From Halalkalicoccus sp. CGA53 (GTDB taxonomy: Archaea > Halobacteriota > Halobacteria > Halobacteriales > Halalkalicoccaceae): a stretch of DNA of 64,000 nucleotides. A program made the position numbers and the translations under genes. The notes under the pieces were generated by a model. The model saw only the letters and a list, made by a program, of their open reading frames with translations, ran no database searches and was not told the origin of the DNA. Location of the stretch: contig NZ_CP144125.1 in the NCBI RefSeq assembly GCF_036429475.1, forward strand, positions 3,427,521 through 3,491,520. Reading direction: 5' to 3'. Shown here piece by piece: positions 46,006-53,430 of the stretch. Each line of letters opens with the position of its first letter. Position 1 is the first letter of the stretch.

Positions 46006-46701
46006 TTAGTCGATCTCGATCCGATGAGTGGAAGCCCCATCAGTGTCTTTGGGGAGATGAACGGTGAGAACGCCCTCTGCCATCGTAGCGCTGACACTCT
46101 CGTCGTCAATGGCTTCAGCTATCGGAATCGAACGAAGCACGATCGGTTGCCGCTCTCTCCGGACGTAGGGGGTTCTCCCCTCGGTTTTTGCCATGTCTTC
46201 GTCCTCTCCCGAACGTGCTGCTCGAATGTGGAGCACGCCCTCTGTGAACCCAAGCGTGATGTCCTCGCGTTCGAACCCCGCGAGATCGGCGACGACCGAA
46301 ACCTCCTGGTCGTGATTCAGAATATCGACGGGGATTCGATGACCGCCTCGTGGTCCTTCCCTCGGAAGGCCAGGGAGCGGGGGCCGGCCCATCGCCATCC
46401 CGGTCCCGACCGGTCTAGATCCCTGCATTCCGGGTCCTCCCGGAATCGGAGGACGTCCGTTTGGCGCCTGCTTGAATGCTCCGGGCACTGGTCGTCGATA
46501 CTGTGCGCTCGTAGGCGACTCGGCCGTTTGCTCGATCGTCTGTTGCCTCGCGGAAAGGATCCGCAGTTGCTGTTGGATTCGATCGACCTCCTCCCGTATG
46601 CTTGCCAGCTCCTCGAATCTGTGGTGGAGTTCATCGACGATCTCTTCTAGTTTGGCCTCGTTGCCGTTCGATCCTTCCGATTCGGTTGTTTGTTCGTTCA
46701 T
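46006..46701 (-). CDS. Hsp20/alpha-crystallin small heat-shock protein with Pro/Gly-rich linker
   Basis: 231 residues. N-terminal coiled coil (about 15-60: KLEEIVDELHHRFEELASIR), a linker of about 50 residues rich in Pro, Gly and Arg (about 68-120: RPVPGAFKQ, PPIPGGPGMQGSRPVGTGM), then an alpha-crystallin domain (about 123-231) with VVADLAGFEREDITL and the closing MAEGVLTVHLPK. Small Hsps hold unfolding proteins in soluble form without ATP. The coiled coil and low-complexity linker are unusual and suggest recruitment to a specific client or phase. It lies 78 nt downstream of the HtrA gene. Confidence 0.88.
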   Translation of the reverse strand: MNEQTTESEGSNGNEAKLEEIVDELHHRFEELASIREEVDRIQQQLRILSARQQTIEQTAESPTSAQYRRPVPGAFKQAPNGRPPIPGGPGMQGSRPVGTGMAMGRPPLPGLPREGPRGGHRIPVDILNHDQEVSVVADLAGFEREDITLGFTEGVLHIRAARSGEDEDMAKTEGRTPYVRRERQPIVLRSIPIAEAIDDESVSATMAEGVLTVHLPKDTDGASTHRIEID

Positions 46702-46779
46702 GTTGATTGTTATCCTCGACGTTCGTTCCCCGATCCGTACCGCCTCGACGGCCTATGACCACGTGATGTACCGATGGTC

Positions 46780-48303
46780 TCACACCTCGACCACCTGAAA
46801 CGTGTCCGCTATGTGGTTCAGCGCATCCAAGTCACGGGCTTCGACGAGTTGCACCTCGACGACTATCACGTATGACCCGTCGGCCGGTCTGGCGGCGATG
46901 TGGACCATAGTCGACTGGGCCTCGCCACACGTGGTGAGTTCTCGAGCCACCCCCGTGTACAACGGATCGGCGTATTCGACCGGTTCGTTGATTGTACAGG
47001 CCGTGTGCGTGAGGGAATCGAGTACTGCGCCGGGATCGGCGCTGGCGTCCTCGAGCCAGATCGCGAGACCCGGACCCCCGTACGTATCAGTGAACTGATC
47101 GAGGTCGGGTGCGGCAAGGAGGCGGGGGCCGAACTCCGTCGAGCGGCCATCGACCTCTGACCATTCGGATGGGACCGCGACCTGAATGGCACCGGTGTCA
47201 TCGGTGATAACGACGTACTCCTCGTAGGCGTCATCGACTTCGGGTTCACCGATCGTAACCTCGGCCGGCTCGAGCTCTCGTCCGTTGATCTCACCTTCTA
47301 GCACCACGCCCTCCCGATACACACTAACGGCGAGTACATCGTTGGACGAACGGGTACGGAGGACGTTACAGTACTCCTCCATCGTCCCCTGGCCGGCCAT
47401 CGGGAGCCGTTCGATCGCAGTGATAATGTCTCCGGGTCGGATTCCGGCATCGCTCGCGGGGCTACCGGACGTCGTTGCTGAAACCCAGATTCCTGCGGGA
47501 TCGCTCCCGTCGGCTGGAACGGCGAAACCGTTGATCCCAAGCGTCTGGACGTCTTCTCCCTCACGCAGGCGGTCGACGATATCCCTCGCGACGAGGACGT
47601 CGATCGCGAAGTTCTGGGTGTGACTGAAGGCGTCGATCGGATCGATCGCCGAGTAGTTGATCCCGACGACGCGACCATCCTTATCGACTAACGGTCCACC
47701 CGAGTTTCCCCCTTCGAGCTGGGCGGTGTGTTCGATTACCGAATCAACCGAGGCCCAGCTCGTTGGAGCGGACTCGAATCCCGTAATCGTACCGTGGGTC
47801 GTCGTATACGACGGATCCCCGCCCGGAAACCCGAGCGCCCAGACTTCATCTCCGGTTTCGAGGTCGCCGTCGTACCACCTCAGGTGCTGAAATCCGTCTC
47901 CCTGGATATCGATCACCGCTAAGTCCGCACACTCGGACACACCGAGTACAGTCGCGTCGTACTGTGTTTGCTCGCTGCCGACGAAAACCCGAAGCGTAAC
48001 GGCACCGGCGACGTTGTGATTGTTCGTGATCGCGATCCCCGACGGGTCAACGATGAATCCGGAGCCGGCACCGAGCATCACGTCGTCACCGTGCTCTGCG
48101 TAGGTGCCTTCGGTGGTGATCCGAATGACAGCCGCTCGCGCGTCGTCGACGTTTCTCGCACCACCTGCATCGATGATCCCGGTGACAGCATCGACACATC
48201 CCGTTCCCGCGAGGACGCCAGCCGCTGCTACTAACTGAAGGATTTCTCTGCGGCGTACGCTCTTTGTGTACCCACTCCCATGTGTATCGTGTTGGTCGTT
48301 CAT
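46780..48303 (-). CDS. HtrA/DegP-like serine protease with PDZ domain, Tat lipoprotein
   Basis: 507 residues. A Tat-type lipoprotein signal (SVRRREILQLVAAAGVLAG, TGC) places the lipidated Cys at 36. The trypsin-like domain has His96 in AITNNHNVAG, Asp127 in ECADLAVIDI and Ser201 in EGGNSGGPLVD. One PDZ domain follows (about 255-345, with SGSPASDAGIRPGDIITAIE). An extra C-terminal domain (about 370-507, AIQVAVPSEWSEVDGRS onward) is not part of ordinary DegP. It would be exported folded and tethered outside the membrane, cutting or holding misfolded surface proteins. It opens a minus-strand set with hsp20 and the cupin-membrane gene. Confidence 0.92.
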   Translation of the reverse strand: MNDQHDTHGSGYTKSVRRREILQLVAAAGVLAGTGCVDAVTGIIDAGGARNVDDARAAVIRITTEGTYAEHGDDVMLGAGSGFIVDPSGIAITNNHNVAGAVTLRVFVGSEQTQYDATVLGVSECADLAVIDIQGDGFQHLRWYDGDLETGDEVWALGFPGGDPSYTTTHGTITGFESAPTSWASVDSVIEHTAQLEGGNSGGPLVDKDGRVVGINYSAIDPIDAFSHTQNFAIDVLVARDIVDRLREGEDVQTLGINGFAVPADGSDPAGIWVSATTSGSPASDAGIRPGDIITAIERLPMAGQGTMEEYCNVLRTRSSNDVLAVSVYREGVVLEGEINGRELEPAEVTIGEPEVDDAYEEYVVITDDTGAIQVAVPSEWSEVDGRSTEFGPRLLAAPDLDQFTDTYGGPGLAIWLEDASADPGAVLDSLTHTACTINEPVEYADPLYTGVARELTTCGEAQSTMVHIAARPADGSYVIVVEVQLVEARDLDALNHIADTFQVVEV

Positions 48304-48532
48304 TTATCTTCTGCGCTCTGTACTCTACTCACCACCCTCTCCCGAGTCGTACGAGACTTTTAAGTATCAATACAGGATTGCCAATGGCATAAGCATTATC
48401 ACTATTTGTTATGTAGGTTTTCGAGCAATCTAATCTATCAGTTCGGGAGAACGGCCGGCTGAAATAGCTGAGTACTCGGTTAGTGAATGATAAATAGTGG
48501 ACTTTATCCGTTTCGATGACCTCTCGATATCA
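48304..48532. promoter_or_regulatory. Divergent promoter region between htrA and repeat protein B
   Basis: AT-rich in two places: GATACTTAAAAGTC (minus-strand reading) near 48355-48370 for htrA, and TGATAAATAG at 48487-48496 for the plus-strand gene. Shared control of the two divergent genes from this 229-bp gap is possible. Confidence 0.45.
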
Positions 48533-49819
48533 GTGAGTGACGAAGTGTTGGAACTGCTTAGCGAATTGATTGAATGCGTGGATGAGGCGTCCGAGGTGTA
48601 CGTTGACGACGGCACCGGATTCGACGATGTAGAGACAGGTGAGAACCTCCACCGGTATGAGCCGACCGACTACGGCTACGATGACGTCGGTCCCGTCGAG
48701 CAGCTCTCTGAGGGGTACGATCCGATCGAGTACGGGTACGAGACCGGAGAGTCGGCGACCAGTACCGATGCGAGTGTCGGATACGGTACCGACGACGCAG
48801 TAATCGGACAGGGCGAGGGTTCCGATCTATCGGTGACCGACGCAACTACACCTGCTGAAGCGACCGAATACGCCGCACTCTCGCAATCCGCAACTTCGTA
48901 CGCCGACGGGTACGGCGTATCTGAATGGTCATACGACGATACATACGGTACCTACATCAATTCGACGACAGGCGAGGGCTACGATCCAGCGACCGGAATG
49001 GTCTACGATCCAGCGACCGGCTGGACCGACGGCTATTCCGGGAACTGGTCGACCGATGAACTAGCCAACTACGGGTATGCGGACGGCTGGACGTACGATT
49101 CCGCCACCGGGATGTACATCGACGCCTCGTCGGGGGCCGTCTACGACCCGATGACTGGTGAGAGCTACGATCCGATGAGCGGGATGGTCTACGACCCGAC
49201 TACCGGCCTCGCGCGAGGATACTACGATAGTTTGTCGGGGTGGTTCACGGACGCGTCCGGTCTGATGTATAACCCCCACACGAACGTCCTCTTCGATCCA
49301 TCGACCGGTGGGATGTACGATGCGACTACGGGGTTACCGATTGACAGCGTAACTGGACAGCCAATCGATGATTCTACGATCACGATTGGTGGAATCGACA
49401 TGGGGCCTGCGATCGGAAACGTCTCTTACGATTCTACGACGGGGGTCTTCATGGACCTGTCAACCGGCGCCACGTACGCGTTCGACCCAGCTACCGGAGC
49501 GTTGATCGACCTCGCAACCGGCCTACCGGTTCAAGCTCCTACGATTACCGTTGGCGGCTTCACTGGGATGGGTGAAGGAGGGTCGCTCGCGGGTTCGATC
49601 GTCGGTATCGCAGGCATGCCAGGAGCACTCGAATCGGGAGTGTATCCCGCACCGCTCGCCGACTCGTCCCCCGATTACTACACGACTCCTATCACCGTCG
49701 GACCCGGGTCGCCTGTGCCGGGGTTGTCTCAGTACGAACTCGATCAGCGATGGATCATGGATCAGCAGGCGATGGGAGATCCCTATTACCAGACCGTGCC
49801 GGTGGACACCGGCGTCTGA
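48533..49819 (+). CDS. Tyrosine-rich OCRE-like repeat protein B
   Basis: 428 residues from a GTG at 48533 (VSDEVLELLSELIECVDEAS), chosen because it aligns with MSEEVLDLLDELLSEL of protein A and lies about 40 nt after a TATA-like box. A GTG 12 codons earlier is possible. YGYD-type segment (TDYGYDDVG, EYGYETGES), spacer, then a long run of eight-residue-like units: YDPATGMVYDPATGW, YDSATGMYIDASSGAVYDPM, TGESYDPMSGMVYDPTTGL, FDPSTGGMYDATTGLPID, YDSTTGVFMDLSTG. This is close to the OCRE consensus of aromatic-Asp-Pro-x-T-G steps known from RBM5/RBM10. Strongly acidic, no signal peptide or membrane helix. Function unknown. Confidence 0.78.
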   Translation: MSDEVLELLSELIECVDEASEVYVDDGTGFDDVETGENLHRYEPTDYGYDDVGPVEQLSEGYDPIEYGYETGESATSTDASVGYGTDDAVIGQGEGSDLSVTDATTPAEATEYAALSQSATSYADGYGVSEWSYDDTYGTYINSTTGEGYDPATGMVYDPATGWTDGYSGNWSTDELANYGYADGWTYDSATGMYIDASSGAVYDPMTGESYDPMSGMVYDPTTGLARGYYDSLSGWFTDASGLMYNPHTNVLFDPSTGGMYDATTGLPIDSVTGQPIDDSTITIGGIDMGPAIGNVSYDSTTGVFMDLSTGATYAFDPATGALIDLATGLPVQAPTITVGGFTGMGEGGSLAGSIVGIAGMPGALESGVYPAPLADSSPDYYTTPITVGPGSPVPGLSQYELDQRWIMDQQAMGDPYYQTVPVDTGV

Positions 49820-49867
49820 CCGTACTCGTAGCCGGGCGCCGATCGTATACATGTCGAATCCAATGTG

Positions 49868-50225
49868 GAGACACTGTCTACTCTGCACCCTCCGTTTGAG
49901 TCTTTTCATCGGGCGTGTGATGCGGTCTGGCGGTTGTAGTAATGCCAAATTGTTCACTCGCTCTTCCGTAGAGGATTGTTGATACAGTTCGGTTCGTCAC
50001 TGGCTGAGCCGGACTCGGGATGTTGAGCGGTTCGTAACCCATCGCTCAATTCTTGGTATTCGGCGGAAAACCGCAAGACTGCGCTCCATCAACAAGGTGT
50101 TACGCAAGAGCATTGTCAACATTCACCTGCGCTCGACTGACAGCCAATCCACGAGTTATGGAAACGCTCGAAGCGGATTTTGAGGGTGTGAAACCACTGC
50201 TCGATGAGATTTCGGTCAGTATAGT
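49868..50225 (-). pseudogene. IS6-family transposase remnant interrupted by a MITE
   Basis: Minus-strand pieces NYTDRNLIEQWFHTLKIRFE and RFHNSWIGCQSSAG align with the copy at 31622-32290. After a 157-bp interruption the sequence resumes as WHYYNRQTASHA, matching VHYYNWQRP, and ends near an IS6-like ACACTGTCTA end. The missing middle is replaced by the element at 49957-50113. Confidence 0.65.
49957..50113. mobile_element. 157-bp MITE of IS1595/ISH4 type
   Basis: The left end GCTCTTCCGTAGAGGATTG then TTGAT, and the complement of the right end GCTCTTGCGTAACACCTTG then TTGAT, are inverted repeats. The right-end neighbourhood (GATGGAGCGCAGTCTTGCGG) closely matches the left interior of the IS at 24950, so it is an internally deleted derivative of that element. 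It sits inside an IS6 remnant. Confidence 0.65.
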
Positions 50226-50474
50226 TCACTCCCGTTCGATCTTTCGTTTCACTGTCTCACTCACTCGATCTGTTCGTCGGCAATTCCCTTGCTACGTTGA
50301 CGTTAGCGTTGACGCTACTTTGACTCTTGGCTCAGGGACGGCGTATGATCCGATCTGCCGCGTTGAATAACGATCGAATCGACTGATACCCTCGATGACG
50401 GTGTGCGGTGTCGGCCTCCAGCCTCACAAGCGGCGGGAAAGCACGCGAGCAAGTCCCCTCGGTCCAGATCGTTC

Positions 50475-50563
50475 TACTCCCTGTTGGCCGTCTCGTCGAA
50501 GAGATCGTCGTACCGTGACATAGCGTAGGTTCCTCGGTTCCACCCGAATTACGAGTGTGTATG
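50475..50563 (-). pseudogene. Duplicated orc1 5' end and upstream region (copy 2)
   Basis: Contains the first 15 or so codons of orc1 (MSRYDDLFDETANRE) and about 44 bases upstream, up to TTACGAGTGTGTATG. It has the same orientation and the same sequence variants as copy 1 at 42463-42690, so the pair forms direct repeats around the intervening 7.8 kb. Confidence 0.78.
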
Positions 50564-50951
50564 TCTCGGATCGTGAATCGAGTTTCGGTGCGGAGGGAGG
50601 ATCAGATCGATCGACCGGTATTCGGTATCGAAGCGAGGTGGGGTAGGGCCGTTGCGAGTGTTCGCTCTCCGAGGGAAATCAGTGCTCGTTGTGCACACCC
50701 GATTCCCGACCCCCACACGTCATTAGGTGATCAGGGGATTCGGTATCATAAGTTCGATGTATTATTTCACGGACACCTGGAAGCACTATGTCCGAATTGA
50801 TTTCCGCTCGGATCCTATCACGACGGCCGTGATGGCTTAAGATGTAGATCTATAGGCGAGGTGAAGTTCCTCACCCGTACCGCGTTGTATCGTCTCCGTT
50901 CGAGGTGGGCCGGGTAGCCGCTCACCATCGTGTACTCGTCTCTCGTGTCGA
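50564..50951. other. Intergenic, no gene seen
   Basis: An 81-codon plus frame here (from 50555) has no protein-like character. AT-rich spots near 50745-50770 (GTATTATTTCACGG) are the only promoter-like sequence. Confidence 0.4.
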
Positions 50952-51605
50952 TCACTCGAACTCGCCGACGAGAACGGTGTTGACGTTGAGTGTCTTCTGT
51001 CCCCGTCGGAGACGCTCGGAGAGCGACTGGTGTGAGATCCCGATCTCGTCCGCGAGCTCTTCGAGTGAGATCCCCCGAGGGACGTCGTAGAAGCCACGCT
51101 CGGTGGCGAGCCTGATCGCCTCGTGCTGACCTTCACTGAGACCGAAGCGGCCCTCCCGCTCGTCCTCCATGCTGTAGATCGCGGTGATCTGGAGGTGAAT
51201 ACCGTGCTCTTCGGCGTAGTCGTACGCCCGAGAAAGCGCCTCTCGTTCGGGAAAGAGCGCTCGGAAGTTCCAGATTCCCTCGGAGGCGACCGCCGATAGC
51301 ACGACTCCTTCCTGTTCGGTGAGGATATTGATGAGTACCTCTGCTCGCTCTATCCAGTCCATCTGGTAGAGTCGGGCGTCCTCGGTTTCGCTGACCAGAC
51401 TGAACCTATCGACCGTCGGGTCCTCCTCGAAGAGCCGCTCGACGCGATCGAAGTCGTCGGCCGTAATCCACGCGTAGGGCATGACGTGATCCGGGCCGTG
51501 CGCGGCGAGACGTTCGATCTCCATCTCCGCGATCGGTGCGTCCCGTATCGACTCACCCAACGCGAACCCTTCGACAGGGATGGTGAACTCCGCGATCGTA
51601 GCCAT
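50952..51605 (-). CDS. Bat-type transcription regulator with HTH_10 domain
   Basis: 217 residues from MATIAEFTIPVEGFALGESI; upstream in-frame sequence is low quality. The N-terminal beta-rich sensor part resembles the bacterio-opsin-activator domain (VLINILTEQEGVVLSAVASE, GIWNFRALFPERE). The C-terminal HTH_10 domain has LSEGQHEAIRLATERGFYDV, PRGISLEELADEIGISHQ and SLSERLRRGQ. This is a haloarchaea-specific regulator family; target genes unknown. Confidence 0.9.
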   Translation of the reverse strand: MATIAEFTIPVEGFALGESIRDAPIAEMEIERLAAHGPDHVMPYAWITADDFDRVERLFEEDPTVDRFSLVSETEDARLYQMDWIERAEVLINILTEQEGVVLSAVASEGIWNFRALFPEREALSRAYDYAEEHGIHLQITAIYSMEDEREGRFGLSEGQHEAIRLATERGFYDVPRGISLEELADEIGISHQSLSERLRRGQKTLNVNTVLVGEFE

Positions 51606-51800
51606 CCACACTCTACTGGGTCTAACACGATAAGGTGGGTGGATCGCGATTCGCCTTCTCGGTGGTTCAAACGCTCCTACGCAGGGGAGCGATGGAACAA
51701 CCAGGAGACGATTACCCACGCAGTGAATCCCCCGTCTACTTATCCACACTGTGAGCGGTGTGACCCCGTTCGAGTCGAGGTGGCTGGAGAATTCTATGGC

Positions 51801-52016
51801 TTATCTATGCCCACCCGAGGGAGGGAACGTGACCTCGATCGATCGTGATGGAACGAACCGAACGAGATCTCCCCGAGTAGTTACGTCGAGGAGGTATCCC
51901 ACGGTGTTCGATTCGGCGTCGGGGTGCGAGGTGAATCGCTGCGTATCCGAATAGAGAGTGTCGCCGGATAGAACGGTGTAAACAGCGCGAAGGCGATGGA
52001 TGTTCGTCGCGATCAC
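51801..52016 (-). CDS. Small beta-rich hypothetical protein, 71 residues
   Basis: MIATNIHRLRAVYTVLSGDT, then LYSDTQRFTSHPDAESNTVG and YLLDVTTRGDLVRFVPSRSI, ending EVTFPPSGGHR. It reads like a small beta-barrel or Sm-like fold and is oriented with the flanking regulator genes. I do not recognise the family. Confidence 0.5.
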   Translation of the reverse strand: MIATNIHRLRAVYTVLSGDTLYSDTQRFTSHPDAESNTVGYLLDVTTRGDLVRFVPSRSIEVTFPPSGGHR

Positions 52017-52076
52017 GCGAGAATACCGTACCTCGTGTAGTATCGTTCTACGCTCACCGGTCCTCGGACGTACCGA

Positions 52077-52361
52077 TCACACGGTCATCGATTCGACGTA
52101 CTGCCCTTCCCACTCCTGACGAGCGGAGAGCTCTCGCTCTCCCCGTTCGGTGAGCGTGTACTCGTTCGTCCGCTTATCACGTGACCCCTTCGCAACGAGT
52201 CCTTTCTCGACCAGCGCGTCGAGGTTCGGGTAGAGGCGTCCGTGATGGATTTCGTCGTCGTAGTACTCTTCGAGTTCATCTTTGATCGCAAGGCCGTGAG
52301 GGTCGCCGAGGCCCGCAATGACCATGAGGAGATCTCGCTGGAACGCCGTCAGATCGTTCAT
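52077..52361 (-). CDS. PadR-family winged-helix regulator
   Basis: 94 residues from MNDLTAFQRDLLMVIAGLG. The PadR pattern is complete: GLAIKDELEEYYDDEIHHGR, LYPNLDALVEKGLV, then TNEYTLTERGERELSARQEW. A longer frame upstream to 52514 gives Arg/Ser-rich sequence and lies over the promoter (GGAAATATAAAG near 52380). Likely a repressor of a nearby transporter or stress gene, target unknown. Confidence 0.9.
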   Translation of the reverse strand: MNDLTAFQRDLLMVIAGLGDPHGLAIKDELEEYYDDEIHHGRLYPNLDALVEKGLVAKGSRDKRTNEYTLTERGERELSARQEWEGQYVESMTV

Positions 52362-52791
52362 ACCGAGTAGTACGGCACGCGGAAATATAAAGTGGTGGAG
52401 GATCCGACCGATACTCACGCGGAAACTGCGGCCAGAGACGCACCCTGGTGCGTAAAGAGATACGCCTGTGGGGACGTCGCCACCCGAACGGTGAACCGAC
52501 GCGTTCTGCGGCATGGATCACCAGTGTAGAATTCTTTCTAGGATCGATCGGGCGATTCGTAGACGAACTGAACACGGTCACGCGAGCGCTTCGAGCCAAG
52601 CAACGACCTCCTCGGGTCTCGAAACGGATCGAGTTCGCTCGTATCGACGAAGACACTCGGGCGCGGCCTCCTCGAACAGGTCAATAATCCAGGTAGAGAA
52701 CGTCGAGAACAGCGTGTTCGTCCTCGGACCTTACCCGCAGGTCGTGGTCCGATCAAATAGGTGCGAGGAATCGATGAAGCAGGGGACGAGC
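52362..52791. other. Intergenic, no gene seen
   Basis: Several long frames overlap here but all are Arg/Ser-rich antisense products. No recognisable protein, repeat or RNA. Confidence 0.4.
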
Positions 52792-53057
52792 TCACTGATC
52801 CGGATTCGTTGCGGTATCCAGTCGAGTGATCCGATCGACGACGTCGAAATCCCCGTCGAAGCTGTAGAGATACTCGATCCCTTCCCGTTGCATATACGCG
52901 AGAATAGTCGCATCTCCGAACGCGAGCGTCTCGTACGTCTCGAAGAGTTCGGTCGCCGCCCTGAAGTCTTTCTGTGCGGCGTGGTGGATCTCGAAGCCGG
53001 CGGATTCGGTGAGACGTCGATAGGTATCGACTGCGAGGTCGTGTCGGTTGCGCGTGC
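52792..53057 (-). pseudogene. C-terminal fragment of a PIN toxin
   Basis: The minus frame RHDLAVDTYRRLTESAGFEI continues as ATELFETYETLAFGDATILA, YMQREGIEYLYSFDGDFDVV and ends DTATNPDQ. The FGDATI and SFDGDFD motifs carry the last two acidic positions of a PIN domain. No start or N-terminal half is in frame. Upstream (53058-53280) other frames show scraps such as VPFVDTSG and EGVLIAVACLFGG, suggesting several broken genes merged here. Confidence 0.55.
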
Positions 53058-53430
53058 ATCATTGTCGTGGCGATCTTTCGATGCACATCTGGGAACAGCA
53101 ACACGACTGCGCCGAACAAACCGGTCAGGTTCATCCTTTACGCGTGCACCCTCCCGCCGAACAAACAGGCGACAGCGATGAGCACACCTTCCGCTCGTAT
53201 CGACGAACGGAACCACGACCGAGTCGATGAATCCCCGGAATTCGTTATCGCCACCCCTTCGAAGACGTCTCTGACACATTCGGGAACAGTGTCGTGACCA
53301 CTCCCAGAACCCCGATTATGAGGCGCATCACTCGGCTGTGATGCGCCTAGAGGCTCAATGACTCCTCCTTCTGGTCTGACAGCCAGCTGATACCCAGAAC
53401 GATTATTTTATCAGACAGCCGAAATGCGTC

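Noticed and set aside
43327-49819. Gas vesicle cluster
   Set aside because: Hsp20-like GvpH and low-complexity proteins made me consider it, but there is no GvpA, GvpN, GvpF/L or GvpO.
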